Positions 11,161-24,900 are shown, counted from the first letter of the stretch. The stretch is 64,000 nt of DNA from Exophiala sp. HKRS030 (GCA_023897205.1 JAHWDD010000013.1:478541-542540); one strand, 5' to 3'. Numbers and translations: made by a program. The notes: generated by a model from the letters alone, not told the origin.

Positions 11161-13047
11161 TTAGGCTTTACTAGGAGGTTATGTACTGCCATAGTTAAAT
11201 CTGTTACGTAGGTCAGATTCCGCCTTCCATAGAATCTAAAGCTAAGATCGGACACATTTAAGTAGGGTTAACTTAAGTAGAGGTAAGCATTAGTTTATAT
11301 CACTAGTGGTGATTTCTTACCTTATACTGTATAGGTAAAGCTTAGACCGGGTGAAGAGATTATTTCCATGAACTAGTGCTTAGCTTTCTAGAGTAGTAAG
11401 CATCTAAAAGTTTCTTCTCTAGAAGACTAGTATTTTAGTATAGAGATTAGTACTAAGGTATATTACTATGGAGGTCTCATATAATGTTACTTCGTAGTGC
11501 TTTAATATATAGTAAGTCCTTCCTTTCTGGGAGAAACTTATAACCTTATTACAAGCTTTTATTAATAACATTTACATTAACTAAGTTATATACCTAAAGA
11601 TATCTCACTAATAGGAGACTATATTAGAACTAAGATTATATTTACGATTTCTTCACTTCTGAATAGGCCCTAGCTAGCTTTAGCCATTACTAATAAGCTA
11701 AGTTACTTAGCTAGTGAAGCTATAGTATCTCTCCCTAGTTAGAAATATTATATCCTTATATATAGTCTACATTAGTTAATTCTTTCTGTATATTACTAAC
11801 TTTATTTATTAATTATTATAATTAATATCCTAATAATGATCACCTATGTCACTAAACATTAACTTTTCTTATGGGAACTAGACATTATAACTGCAGCCGT
11901 ATTAATTAACCTTATAATCGCTATCTTAGTACGTTAGGAACTAATTATAAACTTACTTTTTTAGTTACTAAATTAATATCTAACCTTAATCTCTCTTTGC
12001 CTTTAACGCTTAATAGCTAAAGTGTATTATCTTAGTGGTGTTTATAGTGATACCACTATTACGGCCACTATCTGGTTTAGTATCTCTAATGTGACCCTAT
12101 TCAAATCCTTAAGCTTAATCTCATTTAAGGAGGACAAATTTGCCATTCAAACTATCACTATTCTCCTTAACGCGCTATTAGTTATCACGATCATAATCTC
12201 CTATCTAGCCTTTCGCACGTGGGCTCACAATCTATTTAAGATTGCTTACCGTTTTTTATGCTAAATAACTATAATTATATTCTAAACCTTATTTAGGTTA
12301 CTATCTTATACTAAGCTCGCGGATTCAGGTTTTAAACTCACTATTATGGAAGTAGTTAGCGCAAGCCCTCTTTTTTAGTGCCTCCTCATTATAACCTTTT
12401 CCATAGTACTACCCTAGCTTTACCTTCGCAAAGTGCCCATGCGCTTAGAGCCACTTTCTAATCACACTATCCAGCTTCATTTCACCGGAGAAGGCCTGTC
12501 ACTATACGCGGCGATTCGACTTTTAATCTGTTCTCTACTTAAATAGTACGCTTTTATCACTATTTTATTTAATAACGATAAAGGATATTCTGTTATTATA
12601 TTTAACGCTAAAGATTGAACAGCTTAACTACTTAAGTTATCACTAACATAAATTTGGGTTTAAGGCATCCTAATTATTAGAGTACTTTATATGGCCTTAA
12701 TATTTAATAAGGTAGTTCTAGTTACTACTAAGTCTAGAATTAGCCCCCTATTATCGCTAATAAACTATTAATACCCTACTTATTAAATTATATAGTTAAC
12801 ATTAGATCCCATTACTACCTATTTTATATCTATTATAACTAAAGTTTAAGAAGCTAACCTAAATATAATAATCTTTAATATAATAAAGTCTAGTCGGCCT
12901 AATCTTATTAGACATATTTATTGCCTCTATTTCACATTAGGTTTAGAAGCTATCTTTCTTATCTCTAACCTATAGATAATAAGAAAGGTAGTGTATAAGT
13001 TAGAATCACAGGGTTTACTTATTTTCACTCCGATTTTTAACTCGTAA
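11161..13047 (+). pseudogene. RIP-decayed TmpA/TmpL-like membrane flavoprotein oxidoreductase
   Basis: Frame 1 reads coherently through stops for about 630 codons. It contains VYITSGDFLPYTV and LRPGEEIISMN (11,295-11,375); a membrane region with ALFKSL-like and long hydrophobic segments (11,821-12,300), including the surviving 80-codon frame 12,022-12,264 with KVYYLSGVYSDTT upstream; LYLRKVPMRLEPLSNHTIQL (12,418-12,477), matching the 'RKV-V--E-LS-H' entry to the FAD domain; LLK-YAFITI (about 12,540) for 'EWHSFA-I'; KVVLVTTKSRIS (12,709-12,744) for 'LVLVATGSGIG'; and IFNIIKSSRPNLI then EAIFLISN and RKVVYKLESQG (12,874-13,013). It ends FNS-TAA where the family ends in 'WDS'. As I recall, TmpA/TmpL proteins of Aspergillus and Alternaria act in developmental signalling and redox balance. 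The region upstream of 11,161, where TmpL would carry an AMP-binding domain, could not be confirmed. Confidence 0.8.
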
Positions 13048-13681
13048 CTATCTTAACGATTTAGAAGAATACTAATTTACTAGGGAAGGTATTAAAGGCC
13101 TAGAGCTAAGCTACTTCGATTTTTTTCTCTATATAAGAGAAATAAATCCCTTCTAGGGACGTTATTTTGTAGGATTTAGTGATAAATAACTCGATCTAAA
13201 ATAACTTAAGTAGGTATTACCTTATAGTGAATCTATTAAATATTAGATAAAGATAAACATAATTTAGTAGCTAATAAAGATATACTTAGTTAAATCTATA
13301 AATTCTAATGATAGTCAATCTATAAACTAAAGCTAAACTTATAGATTTAAGCTCTTATAATTATACTACTTATATATGTCCACACACCATACTTCACTAT
13401 AGTGTATCATGCTTAAAACCCACTGATTAAACATTTTTTCTTTGGAGTACGCACATTATTATTAGTGATCCTCTTTCGTTTTCGATAGTTAGATATCCTA
13501 AAACACGCGTTTAACCCTTATGCGCTCGTAAAAATAATAATGATAGACAGTAGACCACTTATATAAGACCCTAGAGTAAATATACCGCTTATATATAAGG
13601 TTATACTAATTTATTCTCTAGTTTTATATTAAATACGCCTACAGAAATTACTGTTCTTATTATAGTGTCTACCATTATTTC

Positions 13682-15075
13682 ACGTGTAAGAGATAGATTA
13701 TTTATTAACGTATAGTTAAGTACGTTTAGCTATAAGCTAAGTAAATAATGACTTAAATACTAGATTAACCCTTAGTATTAAACACAAAATGAACCTGACT
13801 CTAAGGTATTTCCCATTTTAATAGGAAGATATCTCACTTAGCTTAAAGTGAAAGAGGGAGGCAAAGGTATAGCGAGCCACGCGATCAATTAACTCTATTA
13901 ACGAATTATTAGCCTTAACTCTATTTAGAAGCTTTAGTATTTAACTTATGTCATTAAGTGCATAGTTACAATCCATTTTATAGTCTAGACAGTAGTATTT
14001 AGGATAATAGGTAAATACTTAGCAAATCTACTTATCTCTTAATTTTTCCCAGATTAAGTCCTAGATATGAAAGGGAGCCTTCTAGGGCCTAGTAGTATAA
14101 GTATCTTTTATGACGTTAGCATTAGGGATTATTTCGGTGCCTAAAGATATAATTAAATCTGTCTATAACAATAGATAGAGCATATTTACCTTTAACACTA
14201 TAGTGCTAACTAGATTATTCTCTAAAAGGCTCGCATCTTAAAACGTACCTAATTAAGGAACCTATTTAGCCGGAAAGAATCTATAAGAAAGAGTTAGTCT
14301 AATTCTAACGTTAAAGTATGAATTATCACTTACGTTAGGGCGGTAGACACAGCCTAGGCGCTAATTAAAGGTTATTAATATCGAAGTAAACTATAGTATA
14401 TATAGAAATAAAATCTTATATTTCCTAAAGATAAGCTTTCCGGGCTTTTATCTAATTTCCTTAGTTATACCTTATTCATTAACTTAAAGAAATGTGACAC
14501 TTACCTAGATTAACATTAATTTACACGGGTTTATTATAGTTTAAAAATAGATAGTAGAAAGAGGTCTTTAAAACGGTGACAGCTAACACTAAAAGTTTAG
14601 CGCCTAGTCCCATAGTGTAGAAGTAGTTCTGCATTATTATTAACCTCCCCAGAAAAGACTATAGAATTAATTTAAGATTATCTAGATAATAGTGGCTATC
14701 TTAAATATATCACTTCACCATTTTAGTGAGCTAAGAGACTAGAGAAATTTTACTAGTTTTATCTTATTTAAATGCTGTCTTTACTAATTATAACATTATC
14801 TAAATAGATTTATTAACTAAGTTATCACAGTTCTATATATTTAATACAATAAAACTTTCTATAATATTATTAGCTTTTCTTACTCTCTCTAAGGGTTAGA
14901 TATATTCACTAAAGCTAATGGCACCTACCACTTTAAAAAACTTCTAAATTGGGATCGGGAGGCTAATTTAGTCCTAAAGTCTCCTTAGCATAGTTAGTGA
15001 GATAATAGCCCGAGTTCCGCCTCTATTAATGCTAAGAATGCTCACTTCACTAGTTAGAGACTTAATAGCTACCCT
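13682..15075 (-). pseudogene. RIP-decayed patatin-like phospholipase
   Basis: Near 15,005-15,045 the minus strand reads SILSINRGGTRAIISL, matching the patatin oxyanion motif 'LSIDGGGxRG', followed by ISLPIPI-KFFKVVGAIS, matching 'LP-PVQ-FF-L-VGTS-GG' (the nucleophile elbow, damaged). After a frame change by 14,340 it reads RFFPAK-VP-LGTF-DASLLENN (14,280-14,205), matching 'FFP-----GTFQDGGL-NNP' with the catalytic Asp of 'DGG' kept. Then follow LIISLGTEIIPNANVIKDT (about 14,155-14,105), and further helical sequence ending near 13,682. Patatin-like enzymes hydrolyse acyl esters of lipids with a Ser-Asp dyad. It is convergent with the TmpL-like relic. Stops again replace Trp/Gln, and Asp/Gly appear as Asn/Ser/Glu as RIP predicts. 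Confidence 0.83.
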
Positions 15076-15540
15076 AATGTCTTAATCCTATACACACCTA
15101 TAAAGAAAGCATAATAAGATTACATACGTTTATGGCTGACTAGATAGGGTTTATCCAAAGATTTAAATATAGGTCTTATAGAGATAGTGCCTATAGAGAA
15201 ATTAATACTGTGATATTCGCTATATACAGTATAGATAAGTGACCTCACTATAGATATAACTCTATCTATTCACAAATTATTAAAGTGTATATAAATATAG
15301 AGACACACTAGGTATCTCTATCCTAGAGACTAGTGAATCATAATATTATAATAACTTACCCTAGATAAGCTTAAGAACGGCTGAACGCAGGATAATATTT
15401 AATAAGCCCTTAAAGAATACTGCCTAGTCACTAAGTACTTCACAGAGAGCGTCCCGATAAATTGACTAAAAGACTTAAACAGAGTTAAACACTATGCCAT
15501 ATTAACCCGCTATTCTTTAATCTCATAAGTAATTATAAGC

Positions 15541-16140
15541 TTATACTTATAACTTATTATAGTAGTCTAGGGGATAGCTATCTATTATTAGACTTAAGGT
15601 AATAATAGGCATCACAAAGTCAGTTAAATCTTAGGCGATATTATAAGTCCTTAAGAGGCTCGCTAGGTATAGCGTATAGTTTTCCGCTAATAAGTTATAA
15701 GATTAAGAGACTTTAATAAAATTAAATGGCTCTAAGCCTAAGGTAAAGAAGTGCTCACAGGCCGATTTAAAAAAGGCCGTAAAGTGAGTTAAAGAATATA
15801 AAGTATGGGTTTTACGTCTAAATTACTTAGCTTTTTAAATACGTAAGAGAAGTTAATACTTTAGGTGTTCTAAGGACCCTAGGGAACGAAATTTCTAAAT
15901 GTGAGAAACAGTAATAACCTTAATATATAAGAATAAAAGAGAGAGATCTTAGCTAGTCTCCTTATTTAATAAAAAGAGTAGAGCTTTTTAGGCTTTAGTT
16001 TCTACCATTTAGGTTAGCAGGATTTTATCAGTTATAATGACCATAGAAAGTTAGATAAAAGGTATAAAGATAGGAATAGTCATATCACGTAGCTAACTCA
16101 CTAACTAAGAAGTAACTCCTCAAAATCCTCCTAGGTTAGA
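15541..16140 (-). pseudogene. Unrecognised RIP-decayed coding frame upstream of the patatin relic
   Basis: The minus frame with codon starts divisible by 3 stays protein-like for about 200 codons, with stops mainly TAA/TAG. Readable pieces are GSLEHLKY (about 15,870), FRRKTHTLYSLTHFTAFF (about 15,825-15,765) and ACEHFFTLGLEPFNF (about 15,760-15,715). It lies just upstream of the patatin relic on the same strand and could be part of the same gene. I do not recognise a domain. Confidence 0.35.
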
Positions 16141-17760
16141 GATAAAGAAACAGAAAACATTAGTAAAGAGTAGAAGAAGTTAACTATAGATTACTTATTT
16201 AGTGTGTTATATATAATGAGGCTTTAATTCACCTAGCATAGTATATAGAGACTATCTACTTCTATCCTAGTAACGGTAGCGGTTTGGTGTGCGACGAATT
16301 TACTTACTACTAACTACACTAGTGGCAATAAAGATAGGTCTTCTTAAATTAAGCGATTTAGGCACCATATAAAGGTTAATATCTTTAGTATAAGGTTTAC
16401 CCTTAAATAGGCGAGTTTAATGAATGTTAAAGAGCTTCTTAAGTGCGATAGATTTTAAATGTTAACCTATAAATATAATAAGGCTAAGAGAGACATTATT
16501 AGGTTATTTAAATTGAGAACTTAATATCTTTAATCTACCTGTTTTAATTAGAGATGTCTTATAGCCTTACTTATATATCCTAAGCTATAGATAATGGTTA
16601 TAAAGCTTTATATTTATTATGTACTATAAAGTGCGAAGGTTACTACTAAAGAGAAATAGTTAAAAGAAATAATATCTAAAAATAAGTTCTAACTTTATAG
16701 CGATATATTATACTCTATAATCTAAGAATAAAATTTACGAGATATTAATAAATATAAGAGGGCTATTCTTAGTTCAGCAGAAATTTTCTAAACTGGTCAC
16801 TTTATATATTCATCAGCAAAGATTAATTATTAAGAAAATCCTTAGTGATAAGGCTATATATAGATACCCTCTAATACACACAAGGAAATTTAGGGGCAGA
16901 TATCCCTAAGAGTCAATTTTAAAGGTTATAAGCTCACTTTTTATCTAGTTCTATAGTTTTATTCTCTAGCTATTTAATATAAGTATTTAAAACGATATAT
17001 ACTTTAAATACTTCTTATAGTAATTTAGTGATTAACTACCACTTTTCTTTCCTGCGGTTAATACTATATTCTAACCAGGCATTTTCCTCTAATAACCTCT
17101 TAATAATGTCTAAGTTCACTAAGTTCTAAAGCTAATTCACTTAATGAAGTAATGCGTTCATATTAAGTGCGACTTTTAATGGACTTAGACTATAAAGTTC
17201 CGTAATAGTTTCTATTATAGAACTTATCTTTATATATAATAGAAGGACTTCTATACAGTAGTTTTTTAATCCTAAAATTAATAATAAAAAGGGTCGTTAA
17301 AAGTTAGTAATACTCTTATATTCTTTATAGCCTAACAGTGCGAGAAGCTAACTAACACTAGATTATATAGACCACACTTAGCACCACACTATTTCCGCCG
17401 AAGTGAGCTAAGATAATTATATAGATTATGGAACTATTCCTAGATAACGAGCGCTTAAGAAGTTACCTTATAGGCTATATTTATTATAGTACTTAACCCC
17501 GGCATAGAAAGTATATATTTAACGGACTTAATTTAGAGCTAACATTAAAACATGTCTACTCGTAATGTAATAGTCATTAAGGCGGACACCATTTCATAGC
17601 GCTATAATGCCCTTACTTTCCTATTATCTTAGCTAATTCACACTAGTTACCTATTTCTCCTAGGCACGTTCACCTCTCTTAAGAAGTATCTTAATGATAG
17701 GAGCGGCTAAAGAGCGATTAAGGTAGTGAAAAATGTTTCACTACTTTAGCTAGCTATAAT

Positions 17761-18117
17761 ATACTGCATTATTAGGACTGCCAGGCTAGGCTATCTATAA
17801 TAGACATAAAGTTCTAATCCGGTTTAGCTTATTCGAAATGTGTTCTTATGAGTGACAGGCCTGAATACAGTACACTATAATATACTCCTAAGATAGCTAA
17901 TTATAAGTACTCTAGGCTAGAGATAGCTAGCTCGTTTCTTAGCTTATTAAACACGCTTATTAATGTCTACTCAGCACAAAATAAGTTTTAGTCACTAATA
18001 GTGGTCGTTACCATAACCATTAACACCATATTTCTTGTGGGAATGTTAGGATCTTTGCTAATTTATAAGTATTAGCTTCATATAATAAATCAATCGCATC
18101 TAGGTAGCTTTTCTTAA
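17761..18117 (+). pseudogene. Unrecognised decayed coding frame with a membrane segment
   Basis: Frame 1 reads as protein through few stops. Readable pieces are IEIASSFL-like sequence at about 17,920, then LLNTLINVYSAQNKF (17,944-17,988), and a strong hydrophobic stretch VVVTITINTIFLVGMLGSLL (18,001-18,060) followed by YKY. It looks like the C-terminus of a membrane protein. The family is not recognised. Confidence 0.3.
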
Positions 18118-18343
18118 TGGAATTTGCGACGCTAATAAGCTATCACAGAGTTTTTTAGTGCTATACAGTATAAGAATAAGAATTAAACACTATAAAAGCT
18201 ACTCACCATATATTTCTAACCATGTAATACTATCTCTATATCCTATTTATGAACCGCATGCTATAATTCCCTGATTCTAAGCATATTTCTCACTCGTAGA
18301 TTACTCTAAGCTCCCTCTTCTGGGCGCGTATAACTCGTCGTTC

Positions 18344-18553
18344 TTATTTCCCCCTTAAATCCACGTGCGTAGTGAATCTCGCTTCGCGACAGCCGTTATC
18401 TTTAGCGGGAACCGTAACATTCGCGCATGTATCAGCCTTACTATGAAAGTAAAGACATATAATAGGCTTCTTTCGGAAGGTATATCTTAACACACCAGGC
18501 GAGGTAACTCTGTCAGATTTCGACGACAGATAATGCTCCGAAAGATAATACCT
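18344..18553 (-). other. 69-codon open stretch in a mild-RIP patch
   Basis: Between two TAA codons the minus strand is open for 69 codons and contains no ATG. The mixed composition (SPGVLRYTFRKK, CREARFTTHVDLRG) looks protein-like, but it matches no family I know. It may be chance, because this patch is less AT-rich. Confidence 0.25.
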
Positions 18554-21500
18554 TTAGTAACGATAACACCTAGGTCGTAATTAGCGAATGTTATTATTTC
18601 TTTCTCCATTAGATATCATGTTAAAAGCTAGTGGCTAACTTCGTAGGGATTTAAATAGTGTATACTTCAGCTAATACAATTAAAAGGTTAGGTGATGAGT
18701 GCAGAGCCAAGTTAAAGGACGTGATTCTAATGTGTCAGTGGCGGCTTAATCCTATGTAAAGGAAGAATATTTACGGGCGTATTAAGCGATAAGAAACTAA
18801 CTATATAACGAGATAGTGTATTTAGGTCCGGGACATAGAACTAGTTCTATATAGAGGCGCTTTAGAGATATTTTTGTGTTCATGGGTTATGTCGCTATTT
18901 TTAGTCAATAGGGTGTGCTATCTTTATTCCTAGTCTCTTGGCGTCCATGTGTATATTAGCTGTCTAGGTCTGTCTCTTTATGTTACCTTATTATAGACTG
19001 TATCTGAAACACCCTAGAGCATGCTTAAGTCCTTTACTAGTTACCTAAGCTATTATGACCTAGGCATACCTTCTCTATAGCCATCACTCCTCCTTATTAC
19101 AATTTAGATATTCTTAAGATAACTTCGTTACTAGCGTTCGAAAGTCTTTTAGTAAGAACCACTAAGGTACTAAATAACATTAATTCTGTATTAATGTTAA
19201 TACCTTTTTAGGATCATGAATATAAGGTGATTATTAAGTACTAAGGCTTAATCCGAAAATAGTGATTTACTGTCTTCCGCACAGCTTAAAATATATGATT
19301 ATCTGTTCTTTCAGATTAGAATATAAATCTTAGTATAACATTACTTATATAGGTTATACCCACTCTTAAAGAGGCTTTTCTTACGTCAATAGAATTATGT
19401 TCGTTCACATTTAGTATTTTGATAATTAATGTGTAGACAAGACTCCGATTCTGACATTATACTAAATGATTATAATCTAGAGATTAGAAAATAGAAATTA
19501 CACTATTATTATAAAAGAAAGCGAAGAAAGTTAGGGTCTAAATTCTCTCATATTATATATATAACATTATTAGATAAAATAAGATAAGTGCCTATAATGA
19601 AGTAGTAAGGATCTAATTCATATTTCAGTCTAATCTATTCCGGCTAATTCTAGTGACCTTCTTATAATCTTTTTCTATATACTAGCTATCTCTAGAGGGT
19701 AAATATATCATTATATAAATTACATTATGGTGAGAGTAAAGCTTTCCATAGTGACCCCTCCATACCATAATAATATAATGTGTTCTGTATTACCTAAGAA
19801 GACCGCACTATAGCTAACCTATCCCCTATAAAGGATAAAAGTATTTTCTAAAGTGATTCCTAAAATCCGATAATAATCTGCAGTATCTAGTGAGCTATCT
19901 ATCTAAATAGAAGAGAAAAAGCCTCCTTCTTTAACTAAATATGACCTACTAACGCCATAGAATACCTTTAGTAAAGCTAAGCGTCACAGTTAGTACTATC
20001 GCTTTCCTAAATTATAAGTGAATTAACACTATCTTCTAAAGATATAATTATGTTAAAATGATAATGCCGCCAGCATAAAGATTCGAGCTCTAGAGAAGTA
20101 TAATTAGTAATTAAAAGCAGAAATAAGAAAATATTACAAATTATAAAGCATATCGCATAAGCTACTTAAAGAGGTATAAGCTTTAATAAAACGACTTAAA
20201 GACGCTATCCTTAAATTCTGATAAGCTCATAAATAAATTAAAGAAAACTTCCGTAAGGAGAAAGACTTTCATAAAGCGAAGTTCTTAGGGAGTCACTAAT
20301 TTTAAGAGCGACTTTATGAAATACTAAAACCATGTCTCTCCTTAGTCTATATCTATACAGCAGAAAGCGACATTATCTTAGACCAGCATTTAGAAAGATT
20401 TCTTAACGTACATTCTCTAGTATAGCTACTAATAGTTATATAAGCTTATCCCATTCTTTTCGTTAGGAAGCTTTCTCTTCCGGATCTAAATTAATTTCTT
20501 TGTTTTAAATAATAGTTAGTTTAAATAACTATTTACTCTGTAAATTAAGGAGAGCTTTAGCTTTATATATTTACATTTAATATTTATCTATATAACCTTC
20601 TTACTGGTAGTGTGCTCTCTCTTATCTCCTAGATTCATATTCTTGTTTTTTCTACCAGATTTCAGCGATTTCTTAATGATTATTACCATTGAATTAATGT
20701 CCTAGACCTCTATTACCCTTAATTGCGTAGCGATATTTGAGATAGATTTTCATTTTAGGTACCTTAGTTAACTTTATTCTAGTAACGGCCTAATTATGCC
20801 TTAACATTATTAGGTAGGAAAGAGGAGACTGTAATAAGCATAAGAGTATGGCGACAGGATACCATGGTCTAGACAATAATCGGACCGGTTTTATAGTGAT
20901 CTTATAGCAGTAAAAGTAATAAAGTCAGACTTAAGATAAAAGTTAGCTCCCTTAATGGTCTGGCTATAATCCTTTTTGGGAAGGTCACCTAAAGGTGCTA
21001 ACTAAGTAAAAGACCTAATCACGTGACTATATAATCCCTAGTAAAGTTTGATTGGGACCTTAAGTATGTAAGGAGCAAATTTATCCTTAAAGGCTACTAC
21101 TTAGTAGAATTAACTCCTAGAGATTTGGTATTAGTAGCGAGTCTAGCCTCCGCTCGTTCTGAGCCTAGGAATTTACTCCTTATACATATATAGGCTCTAA
21201 ATAGATTCTCTCCTTATTACCAATTAAGAATAAATATACTCTCCTCAGCCCGCTTCACTCCTTAAGACCGCCTTATACCGAGATAACACCTTGAGAAGAG
21301 ATTATATCTAAGGACGATTACTACAGGACTAATTATGTCCCTACTATCTAGTTCTCCTTATAATATTCTTCTTAACATAAGTCTAGCCTAGGTTAAAAAG
21401 ATTATTTTTATCTGGCTTATCTCTTAAAACTTTCCTTATTCACTATAATAAGTACGCTAGCGAAATCTAGTACTTATTCATTAATATTTAGCTCTCTCTA

Positions 21501-21790
21501 AGGCACTAAGATAATTATATTTATTTTATCTGTAGTCACTACCTTAAAACAATTGTTCGGCGTTAAAAGATATATATTAGTATTAAAAATCCGTAGTCCT
21601 TTTCATATATTTTTCTTTGCCACCTATATCACTTTTAATAGATTAGAAGGATCTATCTATATAGATTACATATTTCGCTAAATACTATTCTCTCTGATCT
21701 TAAAATGGATATATATCTATTTTAAGGCTTCTTTAAGTATAATTTACTGTTACTCTTAAAGGTCTTAATCTTCTTTTTTCTCTCGCTTTT

Positions 21791-22225
21791 AGTCTTGCTC
21801 CTATTGTGCTTACTCCTGTCGTGCTTGCTCCTATCGTGCTTACTCCTATTATGCTTGCTCCTGTCGTGCTTACTCCTATCGTGCTTACTCCTGTCGTGCT
21901 TACTCCTATTATGCTTGCTCCTATCGTGCTTACTCCTATTATACTTACTCCTGTTGTGCTTATTCCTGTCGTGCTTATTCCTGTCGTGCTTACTCCTATT
22001 GTGCTTATTCCTATCGTGCTTACTTCTGTTCACGTTACTACTATTCACGTTACTACTATTCACGTTATTCTTGTTCACGTTATTCTTATTCACGTTATTC
22101 TTGTTCACGTTATTCTTATTCACGTTATTCTTGTTCACATTGTTCTTATTCACGTTACTCTTATTCATGTTATTCTTATTCACATTATTCTTATTAAGCT
22201 TATTCTTCCTATGTCTATTCTTCCT
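21791..22225. repeat. Minisatellite: 29 tandem 15-bp units in two sub-arrays
   Basis: Units 1-16 (21,791-22,030) follow gtgcttactcctRty with variants. Units 17-27 (22,031-22,195) follow cacgttattcttRtt. Two degenerate units end the array at 22,225. The 15-bp period equals five codons, so long frames stay open on both strands. The minus-strand frame 21,722-22,255 gives SKHDR/NKHNR and then VNKNN pentapeptides. The plus-strand frames give Leu/Cys-rich pentapeptides. The long frames are best explained as a by-product of the period, although a repeat-bearing protein relic cannot be excluded. Confidence 0.93.
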
Positions 22226-24900
22226 ACTGAGAGTACTACTTAGCGGCATTAACACTATATTAAGAAGTCACTAATTAATTCTATACCTAAACTAATAAGT
22301 TATTTAAGAGATCTGATAATCCCATAAAGGCAGAATAAAAGAATCTAAGGACGAAAAATGACGTGATGCCTTTACCATTATTATCTTACTAGTTATGTAG
22401 GTAAAGAAGGAATAAGAAATTCTGATCGTTCTAAAAATTGTCTAACTTAGGTAATCTATATCTTTGTTACAGCTTTTTACTAGGACCTAAAGTAATTAGT
22501 AATGACCTAAATAACTCTGAAGTATTAAGAGAATCTAGTAATTCTTCTATATTTAAAAGCTGGCGAATTTTAGGTGACTTAAATCTAACATAAATGGTTA
22601 ATTCTGTGAACTAGCGCAGTGTGACTTAATTAGCTTTCACATAAGGTCTAATAGTTATATCGTCACTAATTAGCTCCTATGGGATATTAATAAAGTGTCT
22701 CATGGTAAAGGCAATAATCTGGCGAAAACTAAGGTCTATCTATGCGTTGCGCAGGCCTTAAAGTGTTTTAAACTGTGACTTACTCACTTAGATTACCACT
22801 TAATTATTATATTAATTAGTAGCACTAAATCAGCCTTTAAAGGCTGATAAGATTATGTCACGACGTAATAACGTTATTAAGTGCTTAACGCTTCTAACGC
22901 ATACCTCCCAGTAGATAACATCCTAAAAAAATGTATGCAGGGATAGAATTAGGTACTTAAATCCGCATAATCACTAAAGAATGTGCCGTCACTTTTCCTC
23001 ACTAAAGGCTCTCAGAATTTAACCGGCACAGATTTAGGCTTTAATCTCCTTCGCATTATGTGTAAAAATACCTAGAGCTTAAAGCTTTAGTGCCTTTATA
23101 TCTTAATGATTAAACCTTTACATAGTACTAGGGTTACCATTAACTAAATCGTGCTAAAATCGTTAGATATATTTAAGATAATTTAGTATCTCCTATAATA
23201 AGTTAGTCTATAGTAAGTTAATATTTAGTAGCACTACCTACATTATTAGACTTTAGTCCTAGCACTTTATAAAGCGTTATAAGTAACATTCTGCCCTAAA
23301 GACTAGATATATTAATTAGAGCGTTAAAAGCTATAGTAAGTTTAGGGTACTTTAATAGTGCTTTCAAATTATGACTTTAGTAGCCTTAGAGGTAAGCTCA
23401 CTATCTCGATTTAAAGCTAAGGTTACACTAAAAGTGGTATAGACGGATCTTATAGAAGATTATTTCGTCCGTGAGAATACTTTCGTTCGCGTATTCCTTA
23501 ATGAGGCCGCGCTTTATATCTATTAATAGCCCTAGTAGATATATTAGTTTATAACGTTTATTATGCTTTATAACTTATTACTAAGATAGATATTAGCGAT
23601 TCACTATTTATCCTAAGGAAATAAAAATTCGTGACTAGCTTAGATACAGTGCTTTTCATAGAGATAAATAACTTCTACACCTATAGGAAATTAAAGCTCT
23701 GGGTAGTTATCTCTTTAGGGGGTAAGTAGCTCTATTACTATCACACCTAAAAGAGTAAGGGCAGTCTTAAAACACATTTTATTAATTTTAATTAAAATAT
23801 AATTATTAATAAAGTGTGATTAATATTCTTTGCGTTAGTAAATACCCTTTAAATAGTTAATGTTTTCTTTATTAAGTTACTTATAAGCCTTAAATTAATA
23901 CTTTAAAATATTAAGAGAAATATGTGTAGTCCCTTAATGTTATTAGCGCCTTTTCGTTTCGAACTTTGTATTCTCTAGTTATGCTTAGCTAGTTCGCATG
24001 ATAAGGAAAACTTTTGAAAGACAAAATTACTTAGGCCTAACTGTGTTTAAATGATAAGAATTATAGGCTAATAATGTCGCGCGATTTATAGAGTTTGGAA
24101 ATCTTACCTTACTTAGTCTTATTATATACTGTAGCATAAGGAACCTTGTTACAGTACTAGACTGTATATCTGACGAACTTACTAAGGAAGTGATCGCGTG
24201 GATCTACCATTAGGCATCGTAGGCTTTCTAACTACATGCATTATACATGGTGAAAACATTAAGCATAATGACTCTTAATATGATAACTTTCCCTAAGTTT
24301 ATAGTGAACTCCCCTGTGTGACGGATTATATCTTTCCTTTTAGCTCCATCTCTACGCAGTGAAATATTTAAATTCTGATTTACGTGTGGGCCAATAAAAT
24401 GGCGCATATCGGCCTAAGGGTGCTTTTTTCAACCGTAGTAAGGCTGATCCCCTTGCTGAGCAGCTTATAGCGCTGTGACATTTCTTATCCGTTAAGTTCG
24501 GAGAAGAGCTGAATGAAAAAGTGATTTAATTAATGGGGAACACAAAGTGACATTACGCCAACATCATACAAGTATACTATAGAATCGTTTAAATTAGGAG
24601 GCCTACACTTATAAGCTATTAAAGAGCCACTTATCCTTGCAACCAATTCCGAGTGCTTTAACCTTGACGCTGATGGTAGACCTAACCACGTGGGCCATAT
24701 AGAAAACTGAGATAGTTAGCATAGTTACCTATCTACTTATTTTCTTGTGATTAGACCAGTCTGCCTTAAGGTTAATCACGATGTCCCTGAGTGCGTCCGT
24801 CTACATATTGAGTGTTAGTAGGCAGGACCCATGGACTAGTCCCGTTCTATTCATAACTTAGCTTAAGATTTTGGTCTGCATCCGGAAATACAGCATACAT

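Noticed and set aside
13381..13680. Plus-strand frame with few stops
   Set aside because: No family match; the interval is just the 3' flank between the convergent TmpL-like and patatin relics, so I did not call a gene.
21791..22225. Possible CRISPR array
   Set aside because: Units are contiguous 15-mers without spacers, in a eukaryotic genome.
21722..22274. Three overlapping frames of 145-177 codons
   Set aside because: They arise from the 15-bp period of the minisatellite and have no non-repeat domain.
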